In this document: in pieces, positions 1 through 8,165 of the stretch
Numbering within the stretch: position 1 is the stretch's first letter
Layout: the number at the start of each line of letters is the position of its first letter
Origin: Antrodiella citrinella
Lineage: Eukaryota > Basidiomycota > Agaricomycetes > Polyporales > Steccherinaceae
Direction: 5' to 3'
NCBI GenBank assembly: GCA_004802725.1
Contig: SGPM01000490.1
Coordinates: forward strand, 1 to 15,647
DNA: 15,647 bases
The notes under the pieces: generated by a model
Database searches by the model: none
Seen by the model: the letters and a program-made list of their open reading frames with translations, nothing else
What the model was told of the DNA's origin: nothing
Made by a program: the position numbers and the translations under genes

Positions 1-437
1 CGACGAGCTCGTCTGACGTGAATCCAGAGGTAACGGCGTCCACATCTGCGGCCGACAGGAAGAGCGCAGACATCTGCGGCAAACCGAGATAACAGTGGAA
101 AGAGTCTGTGTTACGGCCGAGAAGAGCAGTAAAAACTTATTCTACTACTACGGCGGTTTGGACAGAGGTCGGACATCCGATCATAGTTGTTTGTTTGGTC
201 GTGTTGTCCAACAGCCTTACTGCAATCGCAGATATGCATCACGACAAACAACGTACTTTGTTCATTCAGAACCTGAAAACTTACATTCTTGGCTATATAA
301 GCACGGATCACTCTTTGAAGTCGTCTTCTCGCTATGTCTCACACCAGGCCAAACGATCTGAATCTGACTTTACTCAACTCACAACGCAACTTCGTCAGCT
401 CTGACGTGTCGAGGTCTACCTGAGTCTTGAGACAACT
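1..437. other. Upstream flank of the HNH pseudogene
   Basis: I see no convincing coding region here. Two overlapping short ORFs in different frames have no recognisable protein motif and probably arise by chance. The last 140 bases look like a promoter and 5' leader for the gene starting at 438: a TATA box at 294-300, then A/C-rich leader sequence with few G residues shortly before the ATG. Confidence 0.5.
294..300 (+). promoter_or_regulatory. TATA box of the HNH pseudogene
   Basis: The sequence tatataa lies 138 bases upstream of the ATG at 438. Fungal TATA boxes commonly sit about 30-120 bases upstream of the transcription start, so this would leave a leader of up to about 100 bases. It is the best core-promoter match on the left flank. 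That it drives the pseudogene is inferred from position only. Confidence 0.45.
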
Positions 438-1827
438 ATGGGAAAGCTAGACATCGCCAAAGTGAATAACTTCATTGTGTGCAACGCAAAATCCTTCGTT
501 GAGCATCTCCAGCATAATGAGGACTTGAACACATTTGTTCCACCCGGCTCCGAGTCTGAAGTCGACGCTACCCTGCATATTCGACTTGACCGTGTTCTTC
601 TGGCAATGTTAGAGTGCGCTCCGTGTGAAGAGGGGAAGATCTACACGATCTGAGCTATCTTGGCCTGTGTCGAAAGGGCGAAGGAGGACCATCCGGGCTC
701 AGAAGGTACCGACTCGGAGGTTCGCCGTAACACAACTTTGAGCGAATACCTACGTGCCGTTGCGATAACTTGGCTCACACAGTTTCTCTTCGTCTGTGAG
801 TCCACCTCGAAATTCAATTCGTTCTTACGAGACACTCAGAAATACGCTCTAGTCAAAGCCGTCCCCATAGGAAGTGAGTTCCCGGCCTCAAATTTCAAAG
901 AAGCCTCAGAGGACACGACTCCGACCGAGCGAATGACGCCCATTGGGAGTAGAAGTTCTATCCGCAATGTCGTGAGCAGTTTCTTTGGTCATTACTTTCT
1001 GCAATTTATATGTCAATCAACAGGCACTCCGGCGCGATGGCTACCAATGCGTAATTTCAGGTGAACAAGATCAGACCCATCCCTCGGGCTTGGGAGTGGC
1101 TAGTATATTGAAGGTGGCGCCTCTGATAAAGAGAGCCGCAGCTGTCTTCACAAACAACCCCACCAACGATAGCGTACGTCAGTCTCACGGCCTCTGTGAC
1201 AAGATGAACATTGATAACCCACCTTTTGCAGTTCAACCCTACCGATATACTACGATGTTATACCCAGATACCGAATGAATTCATTGAGAAAATCAACGAG
1301 AATATCCACCGACCGTCCAACCTCATGATGCTCCTGAACGTAGTGCATGAGCAATTCGACACGTATGATATATCCCTGGCCAAGACTGTAGGTTTTATCT
1401 ACAACTCGTCATGTTGGACTACGATACTAGTACTGATGCGTTCTTCCAGGATGTCGACCACGAATACAAGATCGTGTACTTCGACCACCCAACAGTCAAA
1501 CGAATTCTTAGCAGGCAGTTCGAAGGGGGATGAACAATCGACACCCCCGTGGTCTTCAAGAACAACGACCCGACGTCAGTAGCTGGTGATCATGATCTGC
1601 CGAACCCGTTGTGCATCGAACTTCACGCCACTATAGCGCGAATCTTCCACATGTCGGGCGCAGGCAAGTTCTTTGGAAAATTGCTTTCACGGTATCCGCC
1701 GACTGGGAGCGGTGCGCCACTTTCCACATGGGCGGACATGGAGCGACAGATCATGCTCAATGATTTTGCGACACAGTTCGAGGCGGGTCTGGCTCTCTTG
1801 CCATCAACGCAGGGTGGACTTTCGTGA
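438..1827 (+). pseudogene. HNH endonuclease-domain protein, decayed (mushroom HNH family)
   Basis: This is a member of the large mushroom-expanded family of HNH-domain proteins of unknown cellular role. Exons inferred from splice signals and frame are 438-971, 1024-1173, 1232-1387 and 1450-1827, with introns of 52, 58 and 62 nt, all phase 0. Together they make 406 codons, close to the usual family size. Visible family landmarks are an N-terminal region ending in AITWLTQFLFV, the HNH entry motif RRDGYQCVISG right after intron 1, the Asn-to-His half of the site as NLMMLLNVVHEQFD, and the C-terminal signature LPNPLCIELHATIARIFHMSG. Two TGA codons (651-653 and 1531-1533) fall in the conserved frame with matching sequence on both sides, so the copy looks dead. 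The position where relatives carry the first catalytic His (an AHI or CHI motif) here reads APL. A 54-nt intron at 623-676 could in principle remove the first stop, but nothing similar rescues the second. Family membership is firm; the broken state is likely. Confidence 0.8.
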
Positions 1828-1912
1828 AGGAGTGGATAAAATGTTGTTACGGTCGACCATACTGATGTGCATGCGCCGTATATGCTATGACATCACTGTG
1901 TATTGCGGATGC

Positions 1913-2802
1913 CTAGTGATGAAGTCTGCAGTACTGATATTCATTGCGTTGATGCACAACCGACTCCTTCACACGTATTTCCGCACCGTGTAACGAGGCG
2001 TGAAGCAAAAGCAATTCGTCACAACTTGGAACGTACCCGTGAGTCAGCAAAGCCTGAGCAACCGTCTCATCAAAATGCTTCATACCGCCCCCTTGCATTG
2101 CGGAAGACCAGCTTCCCCTTGGGACGGCCGCACCGAAGAGCTGGCGCTGTGCCCAAGCAGCAAGAGATCCTGATGAACATAAGCCAGTGCGTTAGCGACA
2201 ATGGGATAAGTATAGGAGTGAGAGCAACACAGTACCTTTCGCAGGTCCTTCGGGAGGAAGTCCAGAAGCCAAAAGATTGGACGTAGGAGCCACTCTTCCG
2301 GAATGACCAGGGCTATGATAGTGGACAAGATGACCTCGGCAAGGGTCGGGTGCTGCTCAATGAGGTCGCTTGTAATTGAAGAATATGCAATGAGTGGAGT
2401 ATGATCACGCAGGCAGAAGATGTAAATTCACCTGCTAGTACGACAGGAGACGCCACCTCAGAGGTAGTAGGCTCTACAAAATAGCGGACGTTTTCTTCAT
2501 TCATCCCACACTTGACAGTGACCTCTATGATGGTCTCTTGCACGGTCTCCAACAAGCTTCCCGCTCTGGTGGCCCGGGGCGTCCACAGGCGGGGGAAACC
2601 TCTTCTGCAGTTCATTCATCGTCGTCTGCAACGTACGTCAAGGCTCTCCGAGAATACCCGGACACTCGAAGTTGTGTCGCCGAGGAGGAAAGCGTATCGG
2701 GGCGCATTCTGAACTCTAACAGCAACGCAGAAATACCTTCACCGCTTCTCGGAAAAGGATCGCGGCGAGGATTTGCAAGGCTACGGTGTTCGCAGGACCC
2801 AT
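1913..2802 (-). pseudogene. Small hydrophobic membrane protein, GSLAAWAQ-motif fungal family, frame-broken
   Basis: The coding signal is clear but spread over all three minus-strand frames. From the ATG at 2802 the pieces run as follows. First is a hydrophobic start (VALQILAAILFREAV, to 2737). Next is a segment with LLGDTTSSVRVFSESL (2708-2637), then ELQKRFPPPVDAPGHQSGK (from 2625). A one-base slip near 2553 leads to LETVQETIIEV and SPVVLAG (to 2432). Then comes a strongly hydrophobic stretch with HPTLAEVILSTIIALVIP and WLLRPIFWLL (2368-2236), and last GSLAAWAQRQLFGAAVPRGSW (from 2169). The gaps carry splice-like ends: 2736-2709 (28 nt), 2636-2626 (11 nt), 2431-2369 (63 nt) and 2235-2170 (66 nt). 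Phases at the last two junctions do not agree. The tail pattern GS-AA--Q----G--V--GS resembles a motif common in hypothetical basidiomycete membrane proteins and is weakly like the IFI6/ISG12 family. The function is unknown. It converges on the HNH pseudogene, with 85 bases between them. Confidence 0.6.
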
Positions 2803-3526
2803 AGATTTGCCAGTGACGGAAGATCAACCTCCGTTCCCTCTGTGTGAACATTATTGATCACCCAGAGTTGTCTAGGAGGCTTGGTATTCACATACCTGGA
2901 TATTTGACAAAGTCGCTGCAATTCGCAGTGCGAATCAGTCACGGTCACTCTCGAGTAAAAAGTACTAGCAGCTTACTGTATTCTGCGTAGCAGTATTACG
3001 GAATCTTGGTCAAGAGCGTCGCTGGACAACGACTTTCTCGCCGGACGGACGCTCAACTGGCGGAAAAGGCAACTTGCATGCATGCTGTCAATCAGCGCCT
3101 CCTGTTGTACTTAGTACAAGCTCGTGACCAAAAGATGAGCAATGGGCATGTCTGAAGGTGCTACGGACGAACGGATCCACCGACACACCGACAGCCCCGT
3201 GTAAGGCCAGACAGAGAACAACATTGTACGACGAAACATGCGATAAAGGGGAAGTGCTCGACAAGGAAATGCCCTATTGAAACGACATGTCAGCTCGCCA
3301 TGAATGCACTTCAGTATATGAGGCCACATACCTGATTATGATATTTACCAGCCGGACTATTGTACATGCCTATCACCGATGTTCCAAACCACTCGCTCAA
3401 CACGCCACATTCCGCCGAAGCCTTCACATAGAGACGAACCAAGAGACTGTATCCCTGACAAGAATCATAATACAACGGACATAGCACAGAAAAGAAGACG
3501 ACACCACTGAGCTCCAAACAAGACAT
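2803..3526. other. Spacer between the membrane-protein pseudogene and the Iec1-like gene
   Basis: I see no supported gene here. Short ORFs on both strands (up to 72 codons) lack motifs and splice continuity. The right part, roughly 3250-3526, should contain the 3' untranslated region of the Iec1-like gene. The left part should contain the promoter of the pseudogene starting at 2802. No clear polyadenylation signal or TATA box stands out. Confidence 0.5.
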
Positions 3527-4738
3527 CTACGACACCTGCTCACTACGTTCTTCATCCCTCCGCGATCGGGTCATATGAACAGCTTCTTGTGCGAGCATCA
3601 TCGGCGGCATAGTCAACTCTTCGGCTTGTTGTCTGCGTCGACTCTCAGCAAGTGTAGGGATTGAGATAACCACAGCGATGACACTCACCCAAACGTCTTC
3701 CTTAGAACCTCATCCAAAAGCGCATCTTTCCGCTCCCTCCAGCACTTCTCCTCATAATGCAGCGTGCGCAGCTCCTCAATAAGACTCGAATGCTCCTGCA
3801 ACGCATGCTTATGCTTCGCCTTCCACAGTATATACTTGACCATCGCCGGCGGCCTCCCCATGATCAAGCCCGTTTCCGGGTCCTGCAACGCCACCAGATG
3901 CGGCGGGATATCATCCTCGCCATCCGAGTCCGGCATCGTGACTTCAGGGCTGAGGGAATGTCGCCCGGTGAGACTGTTCCGGTAGAAGTCGATCGGGGAT
4001 TGCATGTCGTCTTCGTGTTCGGGGTGCACGTCGTAATGGTGATGCTGCTGGTCGACTTTGAATGTGGCGTAGCCCTCTTCGTTGGCTTGGTGTGGCACGT
4101 CGGGCTCTGCGCCAGGTCCGCCCTTTCGCTTCCTGCGGTTCCCGCCGCGTCCGGGAAGTGGGGGAATGATGTTGTGTTGGATACGCATGTGTTTGGCCAG
4201 AGCATCAGACCGAGTGAAGGATTTGTCGCACTCTGTGGAATACAGGATTGAGCACATATGGTATGGTACAACAGATGATGTTAGGGCGCCTACCTGGTTT
4301 GGAGCATACAAATGGCTTCTCGCCTGTATGTGAACGAATGTGCGATATCAGAGCGAAGCGAGATGTCTGGGCTATACCCCGTCGAGGGCATGTACTCCAT
4401 TCGCAAGTGTAGTTGGATTTGTGGACACCAATATGGTCTGCAGAACATGATGAAAGGACAGTTTGGGGTACCAGGTCACAAAGGAACTCACCATGGTGCA
4501 AATGGTCGATGAGTGCCGACAAGCGGTCGAACCGTTTCGCACATTCCTCCCATTGGCATTCCGCCGTGTCTCCAGGTGGCGGATTGGCAGCCTCTCCTTC
4601 GGGATTGGGTGGCGAACCTGGACGAGACGTCGAGGGTAGTAGTTCGGTCTGCAAAGGTTCATCGTCGAGAGACGAATCTGAGAAACGTGAAGATGCGAAT
4701 CCTGGAGAAGGGGATGGACTGAAAGCACTGCGAGCCAT
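3527..4738 (-). CDS. iec1: Iec1-like C2H2 zinc-finger protein (INO80 complex subunit type)
   Basis: This is a nuclear protein resembling fission yeast Iec1, the zinc-finger subunit of the INO80 chromatin remodeller. Exons are 4738-4492, 4437-4294, 4232-3689 and 3632-3527; introns are 54, 61 and 56 nt. The product is 346 residues. Three fingers are visible: C61/C66/H79/H84, C94/C99/H115/H119 and C127/C132/H145/H150. They are joined by a classic HTGEKPF linker, with RSDALAKHMR in finger 3. A Ser/Pro-rich N-terminus precedes the fingers. A basic patch (RRKRKGG) and an acidic, His-rich middle follow, then a helical tail with VKYILWKAKHKHALQEH and LLDEVLRKTFG. The last exon is my inference: GTGAGT begins at 3688, overlapping the TGA at 3687-3685, and splicing to 3632 adds 34 open codons. 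Without it the protein ends after 312 residues. An in-frame ATG further up (4885) would add 49 residues, but that sequence reads like leader. The gene is divergent from TAF11. The finger protein is certain; the Iec1 name is probable. Confidence 0.85.
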
Positions 4739-4955
4739 TGTTTGGATGAGGATAGAGAGTAACAAACGTGAGTTGTCAATGCTTTGTTGCTTGCACAAGT
4801 AACAGACGCTCGTATACGCGGGCGTCTGATCAAAGTTCCTCTTCTGGCTCATACGCTGCGTCCTGAGTCCTGACCACGACGACAATCTCGAACTCTTTTA
4901 TCTCATTATCGTCAAGAACATTATCAGTCCTTGCTTTGCATCCCCATCGACGACG
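4739..4955. promoter_or_regulatory. Shared divergent promoter of the Iec1-like gene and TAF11
   Basis: Only 217 bases separate the two start codons, which point away from each other. Both promoters and both 5' leaders must therefore fit here or overlap neighbouring coding sequence. There is no canonical TATA box. The TAF11 side has a T-rich then C-rich stretch before the ATG. The arrangement fits a bidirectional, TATA-less housekeeping promoter. Confidence 0.6.
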
Positions 4956-5994
4956 ATGTCTTCTTTCAATGTGCCATTCTCTGCCACCGACAGGCCCTTC
5001 ATTGCGGCAAATCCAGGAGGTCGTCCTGCTGCTGCAACCAACAAAGCGGGACCCAGCAAGCGTGGTCGTAAACCGAAGGGTTCCGTCACAAGCTCAGCCG
5101 CGAACTCTCCTCGTGCGCCTTCACAGGGCCCGCTTCCCGCAGACACCCAGCTGCAGTGGCCCAACATCACCTCCAGTACGGCTTCTGCCACGTTCAACAT
5201 CCCACTCCATCCTACCAGTGCATCACCAGAGAACGAGCAAACACCGTCTGCAGGTGTTTCTACTCCCAACATCGTGATCAGCCTTCCCGGAGACCAACCC
5301 ACGACATCTACGCCTGCTCGGGAGAGCCCGACGGCCAGAACACCGGCTCCGTCAGGCACTGCACCGGCGTCCGCCGTACCAGGCGCAGAGGATGACGTGG
5401 AAGGAGAGGACGAGATGTTGCCGGCGATGGCGGACGATGACTACTCTGCCCAGCTCTCGTTCCAGAGCCAGTCCAAGGACAATCTCAAGTACGTAAATTG
5501 CATGCAGTCCGTCGCTCGCACAAAATTGACGGTGGTGTTGCTGTGACATAGGGTCCTCATGGACAATTTCACCTCTGCTCAGTATGATCGGTTTGAGGCG
5601 TATCGCAGGCACGCGCTACCGAAACAAGCGGTCCGGAAGGTGCGTATCCATGCTCGATCGCGTAGGCACGTCACTTATCCAAACCACTTTTCCAGGTCAT
5701 ACAGCAGACATTGGGACAACAAGTCTCGCAGCCCGTCGCGCAAGTCGTCGCCGGGTTCGCCAAAGTCTTTGTCGGCGAGATCGTAGAGAAAGGTGAGACA
5801 TTGCTTTGTTTCGTCGCCCTCTCAAGTTCTGAAACAAAGCGCTTGCCTTAGCTCGAGATGTCCAACAACGACGGGGCGAGACGGGGCCTTTGTCTCCAGA
5901 CCATCTCCGCGAAGCCTACCGGTTGTATCAAGTGGAGACCGGTCGTGTAGGAGCTGCAAGGCCGTTGAAATCGAAACGCCTTTTTGTCAGGTGA
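4956..5994 (+). CDS. taf11: TFIID subunit TAF11 (TAFII28-like histone-fold protein)
   Basis: TAF11 pairs with TAF13 through a histone fold inside TFIID and helps build the preinitiation complex in the nucleus. Exons are 4956-5488, 5552-5639, 5696-5792 and 5852-5994; introns are 63, 56 and 59 nt with GTACGT, GTGCGT and GTGAGA donors. The product is 286 residues. The N-terminal 150 residues are low-complexity Ser/Pro/Thr/Ala with an RGRKPKG AT-hook-like patch near residue 36, followed by an acidic run ([10 protein letters not shown]). The conserved TAF11 histone fold fills the C-terminal 110 residues: [19 protein letters not shown], then VIQQTLGQ and [19 protein letters not shown] across exon 3, then [18 protein letters not shown] and [15 protein letters not shown] at the end. 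All junctions keep the frame and no domain part is missing. The start at 4956 is the first ATG of the open frame. It lies divergent from the Iec1-like gene. Confidence 0.95.
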
Positions 5995-6548
5995 AGATTT
6001 GGCCTAGCATACCCAATGGGCTACTCTATGTATCATTGTCACGGTGGTTCTTGTGGCTGTATGGTGTGTCTCTCCCGTACTGCCATCGTCTGTCGTCATC
6101 GAGACTCATTCTGCTCATTGGTCGTCAGGACATCTCGACCTCATACTTTCGAGGGTACGCACCCTCGCCATCGCAGTCATTGTGCACGTGGGGTCCGTCT
6201 CCGACGGCCAGCGTGCAAGTCAAGGTAACATGCTTCTGCCTTCTTGACATACCCCATGCATGCAACCTCTTGCTGTGACAGATCGCGCCTTCACCTTGAC
6301 CCTTTTAACTTTTGACCCTCGGGGTAGATGGACATTACGGCACCGTTTCGTCACCCTCGACCCCATACGTACGTTCCAGCTGGGGAATTCTGTGACATGA
6401 TTTGTACACAATACAATCGGACGTCGATTATCTGCTTCAATTTGCGATAAGCAAAGGATCATTGCTCAATACGAGCATGACTTCGATTTGAGTTCTGCAT
6501 AATGATATAAATGATAGCACATAACGATGCACGGCCCGCGTCCTGCGC
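5995..6548 (+). other. TAF11 3' region, no gene seen
   Basis: This stretch follows the TAF11 stop and should contain its 3' untranslated region. Several overlapping plus-strand ORFs of 67-161 codons are rich in Cys, Ser and His, are mutually out of frame and show no motif. A small hairpin is visible: the 7-base arms cgagggt/accctcg at 6150-6156 and 6161-6167 around a 4-base loop. Nothing else is supported. Confidence 0.5.
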
Positions 6549-6989
6549 ATGCGGGGGCAGCACTTGCGTGTCCTCCTGAAGCTTCAGGAGAGCATGGCGG
6601 AACAGAAGAACACTCACTCGTACGTATGCGCGCACGCGCATCGAACCCCTCTAACCCTGACAATAAGCTACAGACTCGGACTCAGAGATATCATGATCAT
6701 ACCACACCACACCACATTCAGGGAGCCTTTCGAGTCCGGCGGAGGATGGGACGTACCAGGGTCCTCACCATCCCCGGACCGAGGTGCGATCGGAATGCAT
6801 ATGTATACAGTTTGCACTGCCATTTATCGTTGGAGTTTGGAATGCTACACGGTTGCACGACTTCAGCCTTCGTTTCGTCCGGTTCCCCCAGTTCCACGTC
6901 ATTGCCTTGCGAAGGAGGGAGGGACACTTGACCTTCCGGAGATGACCCCCGAGGTTCCCAAGGGTCGTCGAGCGCGATGGTATTATTAG
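6549..6989 (+). CDS. Possible small spliced gene, unknown product
   Basis: This is a weak candidate. An open frame from the ATG at 6549 to TAG at 6987-6989 contains a textbook basidiomycete intron at 6620-6673 (54 nt): donor GTACGT, branch-like CTGAC near 6658, acceptor CTACAG. Splicing gives 128 residues, starting with a helical, basic segment (LRVLLKLQESMAEQKN) and continuing with a Gly/Pro-rich part (FESGGGWDVPGSSPSPDRG). I recognise no domain. Because the intron length is a multiple of three and open, the frame alone does not prove splicing. It could be a species-specific orphan, a remnant or chance. Confidence 0.22.
   Translation: MRGQHLRVLLKLQESMAEQKNTHSYVCAHAHRTPLTLTISYRLGLRDIMIIPHHTTFREPFESGGGWDVPGSSPSPDRGAIGMHMYTVCTAIYRWSLECYTVARLQPSFRPVPPVPRHCLAKEGGTLDLPEMTPEVPKGRRARWYY
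6573..6590. repeat. 18-bp perfect palindrome
   Basis: The sequence ctcctgaagcttcaggag equals its own reverse complement and is centred on a HindIII-type hexamer. It lies inside the possible small gene at 6549, where it encodes part of a Leu/Lys-rich stretch. It might be a dimeric protein site or chance. Confidence 0.6.
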
Positions 6990-7629
6990 AGCTGCTAAGC
7001 TGCTAGCTGCAGGGATGATGCGTAGTATGCTCAACATGTTGGGACGCTTGAGGATGCAGAGACTCCGAATCCAAGGTACGTGACGCGCATACGGGGGTTT
7101 CATTTGCGGAGCAAGGTTAGACAGAAGTAGTGACTAGTAGTGACCGAAGTAAGTTGCGGTACGCCGGGACACGGAAGCCTTCATAGATTTCCGATTGACT
7201 ATTGATCATTACGGCGGTAGATCTACGCAGGGGGGCCCTTCAGGGAGCGCGCTCATCCTCTCAAGCAGAACCTGAGAAAGACGCCAGCACCAGAGAGAAA
7301 AGAGCTACGGCCTCAGAAGGGGAGGAGAAAGAAATAAGGGCAAGTTTCTCCGGCACAGCATCCGGGTCAGCCAACAAATTGGGAACAGAAACCAGCTAAT
7401 GAGCCTGTAATCTCCAGCTCGTCAATCGTCAGGGTGGGTCCGAGTCCGCAAGCGCCAATGGGCCATGCGCGTGCGCTGTGGCCTGACAATCCCTCCCGTG
7501 AGCCCCGTACATATTGCGCGCCAAAACTTGCGGAGGTGGATCAAGGAAACGAGCAGGAAACGCCAGACGAAATAAACGAGGAGGAGACGCGGTCAGCCAC
7601 GATCGGCCCACCTGATCAGTCCGTCAAGA

Positions 7630-7652
7630 CGGACGTTCGTCGCGAACGTCCG
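7630..7652. repeat. 10-bp inverted repeat with 3-base loop
   Basis: Arms cggacgttcg (7630-7639) and cgaacgtccg (7643-7652) are perfect reverse complements around tcg. It could form a short RNA hairpin or bind a dimeric factor. No flanking gene clarifies a role. Confidence 0.6.
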
Positions 7653-7785
7653 AGAAACGAAAGTGAGTGGTTTCCCAGCAGCACGGACGGCGTTGGTGGG
7701 TCTCGGACTTCGGACTCGGAATCGACAAGCAAGTGTTGTGTGTCACCAATCCGCCTAACTAGACCAGGATTCCGGTACCTCCAGC

Positions 7786-7827
7786 CCGAGTCGCAAATAT
7801 ATGTAGTCCGAGTCGCAAATATGTGTA
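7786..7827. repeat. Tandem duplication, 22-bp period
   Basis: The unit ccgagtcgcaaatat occurs at 7786 and again at 7808. The two 20-base copies differ at one base (atatgta versus atgtgta). Two copies with a 22-bp period suggest a local slippage or duplication event. Confidence 0.65.
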
Positions 7828-8165
7828 TCACAGATCAAGTTCTATAATGAGGTGTACGCGCAGATCAGCGTCACATTTGTGCTTCAAGATGGTTCGATCA
7901 ACGAAGGACGGCACACCTTCACTTGTCACGCAAGAAGCAATATGCTTGTTTGTTCAGAGTGTCTGAGCCCAAACGGAGCGCCTAGCCAACCCTAGATGGT
8001 AGGTCTGACGCAATTGACGAGGCTTATCACTCGTCTTCTCGGGGTATCTGTTTGTCGAAGGAAGTGTGCCCCGGATCAGACCGCCACAGACGCGAGATCA
8101 GCGAGTGACGTTCGGAAACCCCCAGCCTAGACCGTCTCCAATCGCATCTTCAATACAACGTATCG

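Larger units (their letters stand above)
6990..8165. other. Non-coding or unrecognised stretch
   Basis: No gene can be supported. Plus-strand ORFs at 7202-7399 and 7434-7847 are charged and Ser/Thr/Glu-rich, have no motif, and the second starts only at GTG. Their antisense frames are equally open. Small structures seen are a 10-bp perfect hairpin at 7630-7652 and a tandem repeat at 7786-7827, listed separately. Confidence 0.45.

Noticed and set aside
1903..2286. A 127-codon plus-strand frame between the two pseudogenes
   Set aside because: It is antisense to the GSLAAWAQ exon and intron of the membrane-protein pseudogene and shows no family features of its own.
3757..4251. Plus-strand frames of up to 164 codons antisense to the Iec1-like gene
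   Set aside because: The minus strand encodes conserved C2H2 fingers with consistent introns; the plus frames have no motif.
4739..4885. Upstream in-frame ATG extending the Iec1-like protein by 49 residues
   Set aside because: The added sequence does not look like a conserved N-terminus, and it would consume most of the 217-bp divergent promoter.
5793..6278. A 161-codon plus-strand frame running through the last TAF11 intron and beyond the stop
   Set aside because: It is out of frame with TAF11 exon 4, which encodes the conserved C-terminal histone-fold sequence; the frame itself has no motif.
8006..8020. 15-base exact repeat (tgacgcaattgacga) shared with 13967-13981
   Set aside because: One such match in 15.6 kb is not far from chance; the flanks do not align, so there is no evidence of a dispersed element.
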